From Maribacter cobaltidurans (GTDB lineage Bacteria; Bacteroidota; Bacteroidia; Flavobacteriales; Flavobacteriaceae), in contig NZ_CP022957.1 of NCBI RefSeq assembly GCF_002269385.1, positions 1,173,001-1,237,000 of the forward strand: DNA of 64,000 bases. Direction: 5' to 3'. Under the pieces are notes generated by a model. It ran no database searches and was not told the origin of the DNA. It saw nothing but the letters and a program-made list of their open reading frames with translations. Made by a program: the position numbers and the translations under genes. Every line of letters starts with the position of its first letter. Within the stretch, counting starts at the first letter, position 1. Shown piece after piece: positions 53,351 through 62,198 of this stretch.

Positions 53351-54226
53351 ATGACATTACTTTTAATGGCCGCCGGTAGCGGTAGTAGATACGGAAAGCT
53401 TAAGCAATTTGATGATTTGGGCCCAGAGGGAGAATTCCTAATGGAATTCGCCATCTACGATGCCATTCAAAACAACTTTGAACAAATAGTGGTCATTACC
53501 AAAAAAGAAAATGTTTCCTTTTTGGAAAACCATCTAAGGGAAAGATTACCCAAAAACATAAAACTAAATGTCCTTGCCCAGGAATTAACGGATCTGCCGA
53601 ATGGAGTGGATTATAAAGGTGACCGGCAAAAACCTTGGGGAACGGCACATGCCGTTTGGACGGCTAGAAATGTAATCAATGGACCTTTTGTTGTACTGAA
53701 CGCTGATGATTATTACGGACAGGTCGTTTATAAAAAAGCGGCCGACTTCATAAAATCCAATAACGAGGCATACGCCCTTTTGGGATATACCTTAAAGGAT
53801 ACACTATCTGAACACGGTTCCGTTTCAAGAGGAGTATGTAAGGTAGAGGGCGATAATTTAGTTTCTGTAAACGAGCGATTAAAACTAGTAGAAAAAGGTG
53901 ATAAAATTGTTGATGAGGATACCGGACTCGAATTTACGGGTGACGAACAAGCCAGTATGAATTTCTGGGTTTGTAGGCCTTCCATTTTTGATAAAATAGA
54001 TGCTGAGTTGAAGGTATTCCTGCAGGATGAGGACAAAATAGCTTCAAGCGAACTCTATCTGCCTTTTATGATACAGGAAATGTTACAGGCGAACGAAGCC
54101 GAGGTAAAGTGTATTCCTTCCGGTGCGGAATGGTTTGGGGTTACCTATGCCAGTGACCGCGAGAAGGCCGTACAGAACCTTAAAGAAAAAACGGAACAGG
54201 GGCTGTATAGAACTCCTTTGTGGTAG
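53351..54226 (+). CDS. Sugar nucleotidyltransferase family protein
   Basis: The 291-residue protein opens with the nucleotide-binding LLMAAGSGSRYGKLKQFD signature of NTP-transferases and has the metal-binding LNADDYYG motif near residue 117. It likely activates a sugar or sugar-like alcohol phosphate with an NTP; the substrate is unknown. Homologues often pair with a phosphotransferase, which is not seen here. A strong terminator follows. Confidence 0.83.
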   Translation: MTLLLMAAGSGSRYGKLKQFDDLGPEGEFLMEFAIYDAIQNNFEQIVVITKKENVSFLENHLRERLPKNIKLNVLAQELTDLPNGVDYKGDRQKPWGTAHAVWTARNVINGPFVVLNADDYYGQVVYKKAADFIKSNNEAYALLGYTLKDTLSEHGSVSRGVCKVEGDNLVSVNERLKLVEKGDKIVDEDTGLEFTGDEQASMNFWVCRPSIFDKIDAELKVFLQDEDKIASSELYLPFMIQEMLQANEAEVKCIPSGAEWFGVTYASDREKAVQNLKEKTEQGLYRTPLW

Positions 54227-54243
54227 AAAAACCTATTTTATGA

Positions 54244-54285
54244 AATAAAAAGGGCCGTTTGAAGTTTCAAACGGCCCTTTTTATT
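54244..54285 (+). terminator. Strong rho-independent terminator
   Basis: A perfect 20-bp stem (AATAAAAAGGGCCGTTTGAA and its complement) has a two-base GT loop and is followed by a T run. It ends the nucleotidyltransferase transcript and may work in both directions. Confidence 0.92.
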
Positions 54286-54309
54286 TTTTTCCCTAAAGAC
54301 ATCAAACTA

Positions 54310-54343
54310 AAAAGAGTCTGGCTTTTTTTAACCAGACTCTTTT
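54310..54343. terminator. Second hairpin, probably a minus-strand or bidirectional terminator
   Basis: AAAAGAGTCTGG and CCAGACTCTTTT form a perfect 12-bp stem around a T-rich ten-base loop. On the minus strand the stem is followed by TTTTTAG. A dedicated second terminator here suggests transcription arriving from the right, although no clear minus-strand gene is found there. Confidence 0.7.
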
Positions 54344-54753
54344 ACGAGAACACTATATGAAAATGAAAAATTATTTGCTTTTTTATTACATAGTAAATAT
54401 AGTTGCCTATTTCTGCCTAGGGAACTATTTGTTGCAAGTTGGTACATTCTTGTGGTGAACCAAGCAGAAACTGTTGTTACCGCCAAAATATCCTCCTATG
54501 AAACAACCATTGAGGCTTTGGCAGCTATTTCTAGCCCATAAAAAAATAGCCTTAACAATCAGATAACCAAAAGATAAGTTGTACGTAACTATATTAGATA
54601 CTTAATTTATCAACTTTGTAGCCAGAGATTTTCTTTAAATGAAAATTAGACTGAACGGCATTCCCTCACTCACTCCAAGTTTCTTAGAAAGCTCCTTTTG
54701 CGGTCCTTTAACTTCACCTCAAAGACCGACTACCCTCCAACTCCTTTATACTT
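54344..54753. other. Gene-free stretch before the LpxH-like gene
   Basis: About 410 bases contain no convincing gene. A plus-strand frame of 33 codons (54357-54458, MKMKNYLLFYYIVNIVAYF...) encodes a hydrophobic peptide. On the minus strand a frame without an ATG, ending near 54420, encodes a glycine- and cysteine-rich stretch (GCFIGGYFGGNNSFC). Neither has support beyond its composition. The region may also hold the promoter of the 54754 gene. Confidence 0.45.
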
Positions 54754-55614
54754 ATGAAAAAAAGACCTGTTGATATCGTTGTTATATCCGATGTACATTT
54801 GGGCACTTATGGGTGTCACGCAAACGAACTTTTAAAATACCTCAAAAGCATCTCCCCGAAGGAAGTCATTCTGAACGGTGATATAATTGACATATGGCAG
54901 TTTAGCAAACGCTATTGGCCCAAATCGCACATGAAAGTGATAAAGTATTTTATGGGTTGGATCGCCAAAGGGGTAAAGATTCACTATATAACTGGCAACC
55001 ACGATGAAATGCTTAGAAAGTTTACCGGGCTCCAAATCGGGTCCCTGAGTATCGTCAATAAAGTGGTACTCCCCTTACACGATAAAAAGGCTTGGTTCTT
55101 TCATGGAGATGTCTTTGACGTTACCATGCAACACTCCAAATGGGTCGCCAAATTAGGAGCCAAAGGCTATGATTTTTTGATACTTCTCAACAGGGCCATT
55201 AATTTTTTAAGCAAGAAATTGGGAAAGGGGCCCATTTCCATGTCCAAAAAAATTAAAAACGGAGTGAAGTCCGCAGTAAAGTTCATTAACAATTTTGAAT
55301 TGACCGCTTCCGAAATTGCCATAGAAAACGGCTATGGTTATGTGGTCTGTGGGCATATCCATCAACCCGAAATACGAAAAATCAAAACGGACAAAGGAGA
55401 AGTAACCTATCTAAATTCTGGTGATTGGATTGAAAACTTAACGGCACTTGAATATAATGAAGGGCAGTGGAGCCAGTATTCATTCTACAAGGACCATGAA
55501 ATCCAAAGCCAATTGGATGAAACCATTGACGATTATCCTGTTTTGGAAAAAGCGGAACTTTTTCAAAGCCTGATGGACGAATTCCGCACCAGCGGATTGA
55601 TAAAGATAAAATAG
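54754..55614 (+). CDS. UDP-2,3-diacylglucosamine diphosphatase-like metallophosphoesterase
   Basis: The 286-residue calcineurin-like phosphoesterase has ISDVHLGTYG, LNGDIIDIW, ITGNHDEM, FFHGDVFD and CGHIHQP motifs, giving a full set of metal ligands. The layout matches LpxH and the wider UDP-2,3-diacylglucosamine diphosphatase family, which releases lipid X in lipid A synthesis. No other lipid A gene is near, so a related phospholipid or sugar phosphate is possible. The glycosyltransferase gene follows after 23 bases. Confidence 0.82.
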   Translation: MKKRPVDIVVISDVHLGTYGCHANELLKYLKSISPKEVILNGDIIDIWQFSKRYWPKSHMKVIKYFMGWIAKGVKIHYITGNHDEMLRKFTGLQIGSLSIVNKVVLPLHDKKAWFFHGDVFDVTMQHSKWVAKLGAKGYDFLILLNRAINFLSKKLGKGPISMSKKIKNGVKSAVKFINNFELTASEIAIENGYGYVVCGHIHQPEIRKIKTDKGEVTYLNSGDWIENLTALEYNEGQWSQYSFYKDHEIQSQLDETIDDYPVLEKAELFQSLMDEFRTSGLIKIK

Positions 55615-55637
55615 TTCCTCACTTTCTATAAAAATAT

Positions 55638-56639
55638 ATGCAGGTATTATACGCCATTCAAGGTACAGGCAACGGGCATTTAAGTAGGGCCAGGGACGTA
55701 ATCCCAGCCTTGCTAAAAGAAGGTATTGCCTTGGACATTCTTATAAGCGGCACCCAAGCGGATATCCAGATTCCCTATCCTATAAAATATCAATGTAAGG
55801 GATTAAGCTTCATCTTTGGAAAAAAGGGCGGCGTAGACATGTGGAAGACCTATCTAAAATCCAACACCTTACGATTACAAAAAGAAATAAAAAGTATACC
55901 CGTCAATAAATATGATTTGATCATTAACGATTTTGAACCGATAACTGCCTGGGCCTGTAAAATGACGGACAAACCCTGTTTTAGTTTTAGCCATCAATCG
56001 GCAGTCTTGATGGAAAAGGCTCCCAAACCCAAAAAAACCGATGCCCTAGGAAAAATGATTCTGAAAAGCTATGCACCTGCTAGTCACAGGTTCGGACTAC
56101 ATTTTAAAGCCTACGAAAAGGACATTTTCACCCCTATAATAAGATCCGACATACGTAATGCCCAAATCCGTGAAGGCGAACATTACACGGTCTATCTTCC
56201 TTCCTACAGCGATGGAAAAATTATTCACTTCCTTTCACAAATACCCAATGTAAAGTGGGATGTTTTTTCAAAGCATAACACCAAGGAAGTGGTAACAAAA
56301 AACTTGAGTATTAGACCTATTACCAACGAAGCCTTCGTTGACAGTATGGCCAATAGTCGGGGGGTTTTGTGTGGAGCAGGATTTGAAACTCCTGCAGAGG
56401 CCCTGTTCATGCAAAAAAAATTAATGGTCGTTCCTATGAAGGGCCAGTATGAGCAACAATGTAATGCAGCCGCACTGGCAGAAATGGATATACCCGTAAT
56501 ACGGTCTCTTAAGGAAAAACACCTTCCCAAGGTAATGGACTGGGTGGACTCCCACCATAAGGCTAAAGTGGATTACCCCAATATCACGTCAGAAATTGTA
56601 CAAAGTTTACTCAAGGTCAGCTTACAAGTCACTGATTGA
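55638..56639 (+). CDS. MurG-like glycosyltransferase family protein
   Basis: The 333-residue protein opens with YAIQGTGNGHLSRARDVIPA, the acceptor-side glycine loop of GT-B enzymes such as MurG. Its C-terminal half has the donor-side GVLCGAGFETPAEALFMQKK and PMKGQYEQQCNA segments. It resembles the uncharacterised MJ1255-type family. It is linked to the LpxH-like gene by a short gap, a pairing that suggests a glycolipid role by inference. Confidence 0.82.
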   Translation: MQVLYAIQGTGNGHLSRARDVIPALLKEGIALDILISGTQADIQIPYPIKYQCKGLSFIFGKKGGVDMWKTYLKSNTLRLQKEIKSIPVNKYDLIINDFEPITAWACKMTDKPCFSFSHQSAVLMEKAPKPKKTDALGKMILKSYAPASHRFGLHFKAYEKDIFTPIIRSDIRNAQIREGEHYTVYLPSYSDGKIIHFLSQIPNVKWDVFSKHNTKEVVTKNLSIRPITNEAFVDSMANSRGVLCGAGFETPAEALFMQKKLMVVPMKGQYEQQCNAAALAEMDIPVIRSLKEKHLPKVMDWVDSHHKAKVDYPNITSEIVQSLLKVSLQVTD

Positions 56640-56656
56640 CCATTTGAATTACGGGA

Positions 56657-58000
56657 ATGTCAAAAAAGATATGTGCTTCAGACTTTGGGGAGAATTTTAT
56701 ATGGGGGGTTTCCACGGCCGCCTTTCAAATAGAGGGCGCCCATGACAAACATGGCAAAGGACCTTCTATCTGGGACATGTTCACGCTGAAAAAAGGAAAA
56801 ATCCATAAAAATCAAACGGCCAAGGTTTCCTGTGATTTTTATCATCGGTATAAAGAGGATATCCTATTGATGAAATCCATGAATATCGAGAACTTCAGAT
56901 TTTCAATAGCATGGAGTAGGATACTGCCAACTGGCACAGGAACAATTAATCCTGATGGCATCAATTTTTATAACAATGTCATCGACTTTTGCCTTAGTCT
57001 CAATATTACCCCATGGATAACCTTATACCATTGGGACCTACCCTATGAACTGGAATCCAAAGGGGGATGGACCAACAGGAAAATCCTAGATTGGTTTACC
57101 GAGTTTGTTGAAGTCTGCGCCAAGGCATTTGGGGATAGGGTTAAGCATTGGATGGTTCTCAACGAACCCATGGTATTTACGGGGGGCGGTTATTTTTTGG
57201 GAGTCCATGCACCGGGCAAGAAGCGCATGAAGAATTTTCTTCCCGCTGTACATCACGCCCAATTATCACAGGCCGTAGGAGGCCGTGCCCTAAGAAAATT
57301 GATTACCGATGCAAAAATTGGCACCACCTATTCCTGTTCGTACATCGTCCCAAAAAACAATTCCCCAAAAAACTTAAAAACGGCAAGAAAGGCAGATGCA
57401 CTTTTGAACCGACTCTTCATAGAACCTGTTTTGGGTTTGGGATATCCCATGAACGATCTTCCTGTGTTAAAGAGATTGGCACCCTACATTTTGCCCGGTG
57501 ATATGGAAAAAAGTCGTTTTAATTTTGATTTCGTCGGAATTCAAAATTATACCCGTGAGATTATTGAACATAGCTATTTTGTACCTTATATAGGTGCTAA
57601 AATTATTAAGGCACCTAAAAGAAATGTCAGAACAACTTTGATGGAATGGGAGGTATATCCACCAAGCATTTATGAAATGATACGCAAATACGATGCTTAT
57701 TCGAATATGCCCGATATTATTATAACCGAAAACGGTGCTGCATTCAAGGATGTTTTTAAAAAAGGAAAGGTCAAGGACAAAAAACGCAAAAAATTTCTGA
57801 AGGACCATTTGGAACAGGTCTTAAAGGCCAAAAACGAAGGTCTCAACATTCATGGTTACTTTGTATGGACCTTTACCGATAACTTCGAATGGGCCGAAGG
57901 TTATAACCCCGGTTTCGGTCTGGTCCATGTAGATTTTGGTACCCAAAAGCGAACCATAAAGAGTTCCGGAAGGTGGTATATGAAGTTTCTAAAAAATTAA
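56657..58000 (+). CDS. GH1 family beta-glucosidase
   Basis: The 447-residue glycoside hydrolase has the GH1 N-terminal FIWGVSTAAFQIEGA signature, the acid/base Glu170 in LNEPM and the nucleophile Glu358 in ITENG. There is no signal peptide, so it acts in the cytoplasm on imported or endogenous beta-glycosides. It starts 17 bases after the glycosyltransferase, so the two are probably co-expressed. Length is typical. Confidence 0.92.
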   Translation: MSKKICASDFGENFIWGVSTAAFQIEGAHDKHGKGPSIWDMFTLKKGKIHKNQTAKVSCDFYHRYKEDILLMKSMNIENFRFSIAWSRILPTGTGTINPDGINFYNNVIDFCLSLNITPWITLYHWDLPYELESKGGWTNRKILDWFTEFVEVCAKAFGDRVKHWMVLNEPMVFTGGGYFLGVHAPGKKRMKNFLPAVHHAQLSQAVGGRALRKLITDAKIGTTYSCSYIVPKNNSPKNLKTARKADALLNRLFIEPVLGLGYPMNDLPVLKRLAPYILPGDMEKSRFNFDFVGIQNYTREIIEHSYFVPYIGAKIIKAPKRNVRTTLMEWEVYPPSIYEMIRKYDAYSNMPDIIITENGAAFKDVFKKGKVKDKKRKKFLKDHLEQVLKAKNEGLNIHGYFVWTFTDNFEWAEGYNPGFGLVHVDFGTQKRTIKSSGRWYMKFLKN

Positions 58001-58035
58001 TCCCTAGCGACTTTTCAGAATTTAAGCCACAAAAA

Positions 58036-58057
58036 AAGCCGATGCTCCCATCGGCTT
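58036..58057 (-). terminator. Hairpin terminator, minus-strand orientation
   Basis: AAGCCGATG and CATCGGCTT pair around a CTCC loop. On the minus strand the stem runs into a T run (58030-58037), so it should stop the acyl-CoA dehydrogenase transcript, about 105 bases after its stop. It may also work weakly for the GH1 gene. Confidence 0.75.
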
Positions 58058-58161
58058 AAGCTAACTAACTCAAAAAACTACATGAATCTTAATTACACGC
58101 ACGGCAAAAATAAGACCCTATTTTTGAGGATATGTTAAGCTAACCTAAGGAATTTGTTATC

Positions 58162-59340
58162 TTATTTAAAGGCCTGGTGACCTGTAATATCCGCTCCCGT
58201 AATCAAGAGGTGTATATCGTGTGTTCCCTCATAGGTAATTACACTCTCCAAGTTCATCATATGACGCATAATGCTATATTCGCCCGTAATACCCATTCCT
58301 CCAAGTACCTGTCGGGCTTCCCTAGCAATTTTAATGGCCATTTCCACGTTGTTCCGTTTCGCCATAGAAATCTGTGCCGTTGTGGCCTTGCCCTCATTCT
58401 TGAGTTGACCTAGCCTAAAAGCCAATAATTGAGCTTTGGTAATCTCCGTAATCATTTCGGCCAATTTCTTTTGCTGTAATTGCATGGCCGCAATAGGTTT
58501 GCCAAATTGAACACGTTCCTTGGCATATCTAAGTGCCGTATCATAACAATCCATCGCTGCTCCTATGGCTCCCCAAGATATTCCATATCGGGCCGAATCC
58601 AAACATCCCAACGGTGCTCCCAAACCGGTTTTGTTTGGCAATATGTTTTCCTTCGGCACTTTTACATTGTCAAAAATAAGTTCACCTGTAGCCGATGCCC
58701 TCAAAGACCATTTGTTATGTGTTTCCGGGGTGGAAAACCCCTCCATTCCCCGCTCTACGATGAGCCCATGGATTCTACCTTCTTCATTTTTGGCCCATAC
58801 CACGGCAATGTCGGCAAAAGGGGAATTGGAAATCCACAACTTTGCCCCATTAAGCAAATAATGATCTCCCATATCCTTGAATTTGGTTTCCATTCCTCCG
58901 GGATTGGAGCCATGGTTGGGTTCGGTAAGACCAAAACAGCCCATCATCTCACCGCTGGCCAATTTGGGCAAATATTTTTTACGTTGCTCCTCAGTACCAT
59001 ACGTATAAATAGGATACATCACCAAGGAGGATTGAACGGAGGCCGTTGATCGCACGCCACTGTCCCCTCGTTCTATTTCCTGCATGATAAGACCATAGCT
59101 GATTTGATCTAGGCCCGCTCCTCCATATTCCTCGGGAATATAAGGGCCAAAAGCACCTATTTCCGCCAATCCACCGATAATCTGATTTGGAAACTCCGCC
59201 TTTTGGGCATATTCCTCAATAATTGGGGAAATGTCCCTTTTGACCCATTGTCGAGCCGCATCACGAACCAACAAATGTTCCTCGGACAATAAATCGTCCA
59301 AATTATAATAATCCGGCGCCTCAAATAAGTCTGTTTTCAT
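58162..59340 (-). CDS. Acyl-CoA dehydrogenase, probably glutaryl-CoA dehydrogenase
   Basis: The 392-residue flavoenzyme has the N-terminal helical, central beta and C-terminal helical ACAD domains. It shows the FGLTEPNHGSNPGGM flavin segment, the catalytic Glu371 in YEGTHDIH, and the RSTASVQSSLVMYPIY stretch characteristic of glutaryl-CoA dehydrogenases. The reaction would be oxidative decarboxylation of glutaryl-CoA to crotonyl-CoA in lysine or tryptophan catabolism. No partner genes are adjacent. Confidence 0.87.
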   Translation of the reverse strand: MKTDLFEAPDYYNLDDLLSEEHLLVRDAARQWVKRDISPIIEEYAQKAEFPNQIIGGLAEIGAFGPYIPEEYGGAGLDQISYGLIMQEIERGDSGVRSTASVQSSLVMYPIYTYGTEEQRKKYLPKLASGEMMGCFGLTEPNHGSNPGGMETKFKDMGDHYLLNGAKLWISNSPFADIAVVWAKNEEGRIHGLIVERGMEGFSTPETHNKWSLRASATGELIFDNVKVPKENILPNKTGLGAPLGCLDSARYGISWGAIGAAMDCYDTALRYAKERVQFGKPIAAMQLQQKKLAEMITEITKAQLLAFRLGQLKNEGKATTAQISMAKRNNVEMAIKIAREARQVLGGMGITGEYSIMRHMMNLESVITYEGTHDIHLLITGADITGHQAFK

Positions 59341-59446
59341 ACATTCAATTTAACAGGATTGTAAAAATATAACATTTACATTACAAAATGTTCCATTTAA
59401 AATACAAATCCTTCGGTTTAAAAAAACTAATTTCAAAACAAAAAAC

Positions 59447-59947
59447 ATGAAAAAGCCTATTGTTATTTTAGTTGCCCTAATAGCTATTTCCTGTAGTAAG
59501 AACGGTGGAGGAGGCTGTGTGGAACCAAGTGCGTTTGATTTAAGCCCCTTTACCTCAAAATCCCAAGATCAAGCCTTGAACGAACAACTGGTATTAGAAT
59601 ATCTTAACGAAGCGGGTGAGAATGTTTTTGAAAATAATACCTACGACCCCAATGAGGTAACCGTGGGCACTAATGGCCAATATTATCAAGATGTTGTAGA
59701 TCTGTATAACGAGGAAACCAAGTTTTTGATTTGGATCAATGGATATTCCGAAGGAAAAAATAGCTACACCATTTCTCTCTCCCCTACTTCCTCTAAAGTG
59801 GAACTCTTGACGGTATATACTACCGTGACAGATTTCAATTCTTGTTCGGGACCTATATTTGCTATTGATTCAGTATTCTATAATAGTGAAATAAAGTCAT
59901 TAAAGGAAATTTCTGTCGGACTCAAAAAGCTGACAATTACCCAATAA
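59447..59947 (+). CDS. Hypothetical lipoprotein
   Basis: The 166-residue protein has an SPII signal (MKKPIVILVALIAIS, Cys16) followed by a glycine-rich SKNGGGGC linker, a common lipoprotein start in Bacteroidota. The rest looks beta-rich and contains three cysteines in total after the linker begins. I recognise no family. It stands alone between two minus-strand genes, five bases from the end of trmN6. Confidence 0.65.
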   Translation: MKKPIVILVALIAISCSKNGGGGCVEPSAFDLSPFTSKSQDQALNEQLVLEYLNEAGENVFENNTYDPNEVTVGTNGQYYQDVVDLYNEETKFLIWINGYSEGKNSYTISLSPTSSKVELLTVYTTVTDFNSCSGPIFAIDSVFYNSEIKSLKEISVGLKKLTITQ

Positions 59948-59952
59948 GACCA

Positions 59953-60666
59953 TTACATTTTTAAGTAAAAGTCCTGGGTCAAATCAATGTATTCCTGGGT
60001 ATAGCTATGGCGTTCTTTCTCAATGGTCAATTCATAGGCAACAACAGCTTCCTTTGTTCTAGAAAACTCGATCAAGCTCCTTTTGAACGGTGTTTTCATA
60101 TGACCCCTAATATGGGTTACCCTTTTTGGAAACAATCCAAAATTGGCGGCCATTTTGAGAAATTCCGTTTCCTCTTTGTATGGAATAATGACCGAAAAAA
60201 TACCGCTGTCCGACAATAAAATGGATACGGCTTGCAACAACTCTTTAAAAGGCAGAGCGCTGTTTTGTCGTGCTAAATCCCTTGAAACATCGCCACTGGC
60301 GACAGCTTCACTATAAAAAGGGGGATTACTTATTATGAGGTCGTACCTATCATCAATTTCATCAACAAACTCGTCCAACCCTGCATGATAACAGTACAGT
60401 CGATTACCCCAAGGAGATGCTTCAAAATTATCCACGCATTGTTCGTACGCATCTGCATCAATTTCAATGGCATCAATGGTGGGAGCATCACTTCTTTGGG
60501 CAAGCATCAAAGAAATAATTCCTGTTCCCGCACCAATATCCAAAATAGATTCCAACTCTTGCTCCACGGCCGTCCATGCTCCAAGAAGCACTCCATCCGT
60601 TCCGATTTTCATCCCGCATCTGTCTTGATGTACCGTGAACTGTTTAAATTTAAATGGCTTGTTCAT
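59953..60666 (-). CDS. trmN6: tRNA1(Val) (adenine(37)-N6)-methyltransferase
   Basis: The 237-residue SAM-dependent methyltransferase has the DIGAGTGIISLMLAQ SAM-binding motif (about residues 43-57) and the N6-adenine NPPFY motif at 114-118. The YfiC/TrmN6 group has the same QFTVHQDRCGMKIGTDGVLLGAW opening, which I read here from residue 9. It modifies A37 of tRNA1-Val. Its ATG overlaps the sulfatase stop by four bases. Confidence 0.9.
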   Translation of the reverse strand: MNKPFKFKQFTVHQDRCGMKIGTDGVLLGAWTAVEQELESILDIGAGTGIISLMLAQRSDAPTIDAIEIDADAYEQCVDNFEASPWGNRLYCYHAGLDEFVDEIDDRYDLIISNPPFYSEAVASGDVSRDLARQNSALPFKELLQAVSILLSDSGIFSVIIPYKEETEFLKMAANFGLFPKRVTHIRGHMKTPFKRSLIEFSRTKEAVVAYELTIEKERHSYTQEYIDLTQDFYLKM

Positions 60667-62105
60667 TGGGTTCTCCCGGGTTCTCTAGTTTCCATACCCT
60701 CAATTCCTTTCAAACTATCACCTAATTCTGCCCGTATTTGGTCTGCCATTTCTTTAATTGTATTTACCACATCAGGATGTTGATTCGCTACATTATTGGT
60801 CTCACTTTCATCATTTGCCAAATCATATAATTCCACTTCTTTGAGATCAACCATTTTATAATTACCGGGGATACCGTCTTTTCCAGGTTCTTGTCCTTCC
60901 ATGGTTCTATAAGAATGTGGAAAATACAACTTCCATTTTCCGTAACGCACCCCAAATAGTTCATTGACCCTGTAGTAATAGAAATAGGTGTCTTGGGGAC
61001 TTTCATCGGTTTTGCCCAAAAACAAATCCCACGCACTTTTACCATCAACCTTTTTCTCTGGTAATTTAGTATTCGTTGCTTCAGCGATGGTAGGCAAAAT
61101 ATCTATGGCCATTACCGGAGTATTGACTACCCTATTGGCAGGGATTTTTCCTGGGTATTTAATCAAAAAAGGTTCTCTCTGCCCCCCTTCCCAAGCGGTA
61201 CCCTTACCTTCCCGAAGAGGATATGCGCTACCGGCATGGTTTCCATAAGAGAGCCATGGGCCATTATCCGAAGTAAAAATTACAATCGTGTTTTCGGTAA
61301 GACCATTCTTGTCCAAAGCTTTTAGAATTTCACCAACGGACCAATCCAGTTCCATAATAACATCACCATACAATCCCCTTTCCGATTTTCCTTTGAAACT
61401 ATCGGAAACAAACAAAGGGACATGGGGTTGTGGGTGAGGAACATATAGAAAAAATGGTTTGTCCTTGTTATTATTAATAAAATCGACACTTTTTTCCGTA
61501 ATCATAGTGGTCAGTTTTGATTGATCGGTAAGGGTGTCGATTACTTTTTCATTTTGATAAAGTTCCAGGGGACCAAAATTAAATACCGGCCCTTGCTGAG
61601 GATGTAAAGGCCACATATCGTTAGAATAAGGAATTCCAAAATACTCATCAAACCCCTGATTATTGGGCATAAATTCAGGGGCATCTCCCAAGTGCCATTT
61701 ACCAAAAATTCCTGTGGCATATCCTTTTGCTTTTAGCATTTCTGCCAAAGTAGTTTCCTCTGGATTAAGTCCAAGCTTACTGTTGGGCATCAATGCATTA
61801 TGGATGCCAATCCTATTGGGGTAACATCCGGTCAGTATACCAGCCCTGGATGCGGAGCAAACCGCTTGTGCGGCATAGAAACTTGTCAATTTTAACCCCT
61901 CTTTAGCCATTTGGTCTAGGTTAGGGGTCTTTATATCACTAGCCCCAAAAACCCCTACGTCATTATAGCCTTGGTCGTCCGTAAATATCAAAACAACATT
62001 GGGAGGTTGGGTTTCTTTCGATTTAGTTTCCACCTTGGTTTCTTTGCAAGACAGCATTAAAAGCAGGATAAAAAAGATAATTCCTTTAAAATTTAAATGT
62101 TTCAT
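60663..62105 (-). CDS. Sulfatase, lipoprotein
   Basis: The 480-residue sulfatase has an SPII signal (lipobox LMLSC, Cys20), the metal ligands FTDDQG near 41-46, and the formylglycine motif CSASR at 83-87. The later EGGQREPFLIKYPG segment is typical of arylsulfatase-type polysaccharide or glycan sulfatases. Cys83 would need a formylglycine-generating maturase encoded elsewhere. I start at ATG 62105 rather than the GTG two codons earlier. It is divergent from the dehydrogenase-like lipoprotein gene. Confidence 0.9.
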   Translation of the reverse strand: MKHLNFKGIIFFILLLMLSCKETKVETKSKETQPPNVVLIFTDDQGYNDVGVFGASDIKTPNLDQMAKEGLKLTSFYAAQAVCSASRAGILTGCYPNRIGIHNALMPNSKLGLNPEETTLAEMLKAKGYATGIFGKWHLGDAPEFMPNNQGFDEYFGIPYSNDMWPLHPQQGPVFNFGPLELYQNEKVIDTLTDQSKLTTMITEKSVDFINNNKDKPFFLYVPHPQPHVPLFVSDSFKGKSERGLYGDVIMELDWSVGEILKALDKNGLTENTIVIFTSDNGPWLSYGNHAGSAYPLREGKGTAWEGGQREPFLIKYPGKIPANRVVNTPVMAIDILPTIAEATNTKLPEKKVDGKSAWDLFLGKTDESPQDTYFYYYRVNELFGVRYGKWKLYFPHSYRTMEGQEPGKDGIPGNYKMVDLKEVELYDLANDESETNNVANQHPDVVNTIKEMADQIRAELGDSLKGIEGMETREPGRTQ

Positions 62106-62198
62106 TGACACTTTTTAAAAACACAGCGTTAAAATCCTTGTAAGATGCCATGAATATAGTTAATTTCCGAACGCATATTTAGAAGAATCAATACCACA

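Noticed and set aside
54357..54458. 33-codon hydrophobic frame after the double terminator
   Set aside because: Other frames over the same bases are also open because of composition, and no ribosome-binding or promoter signal singles this one out.
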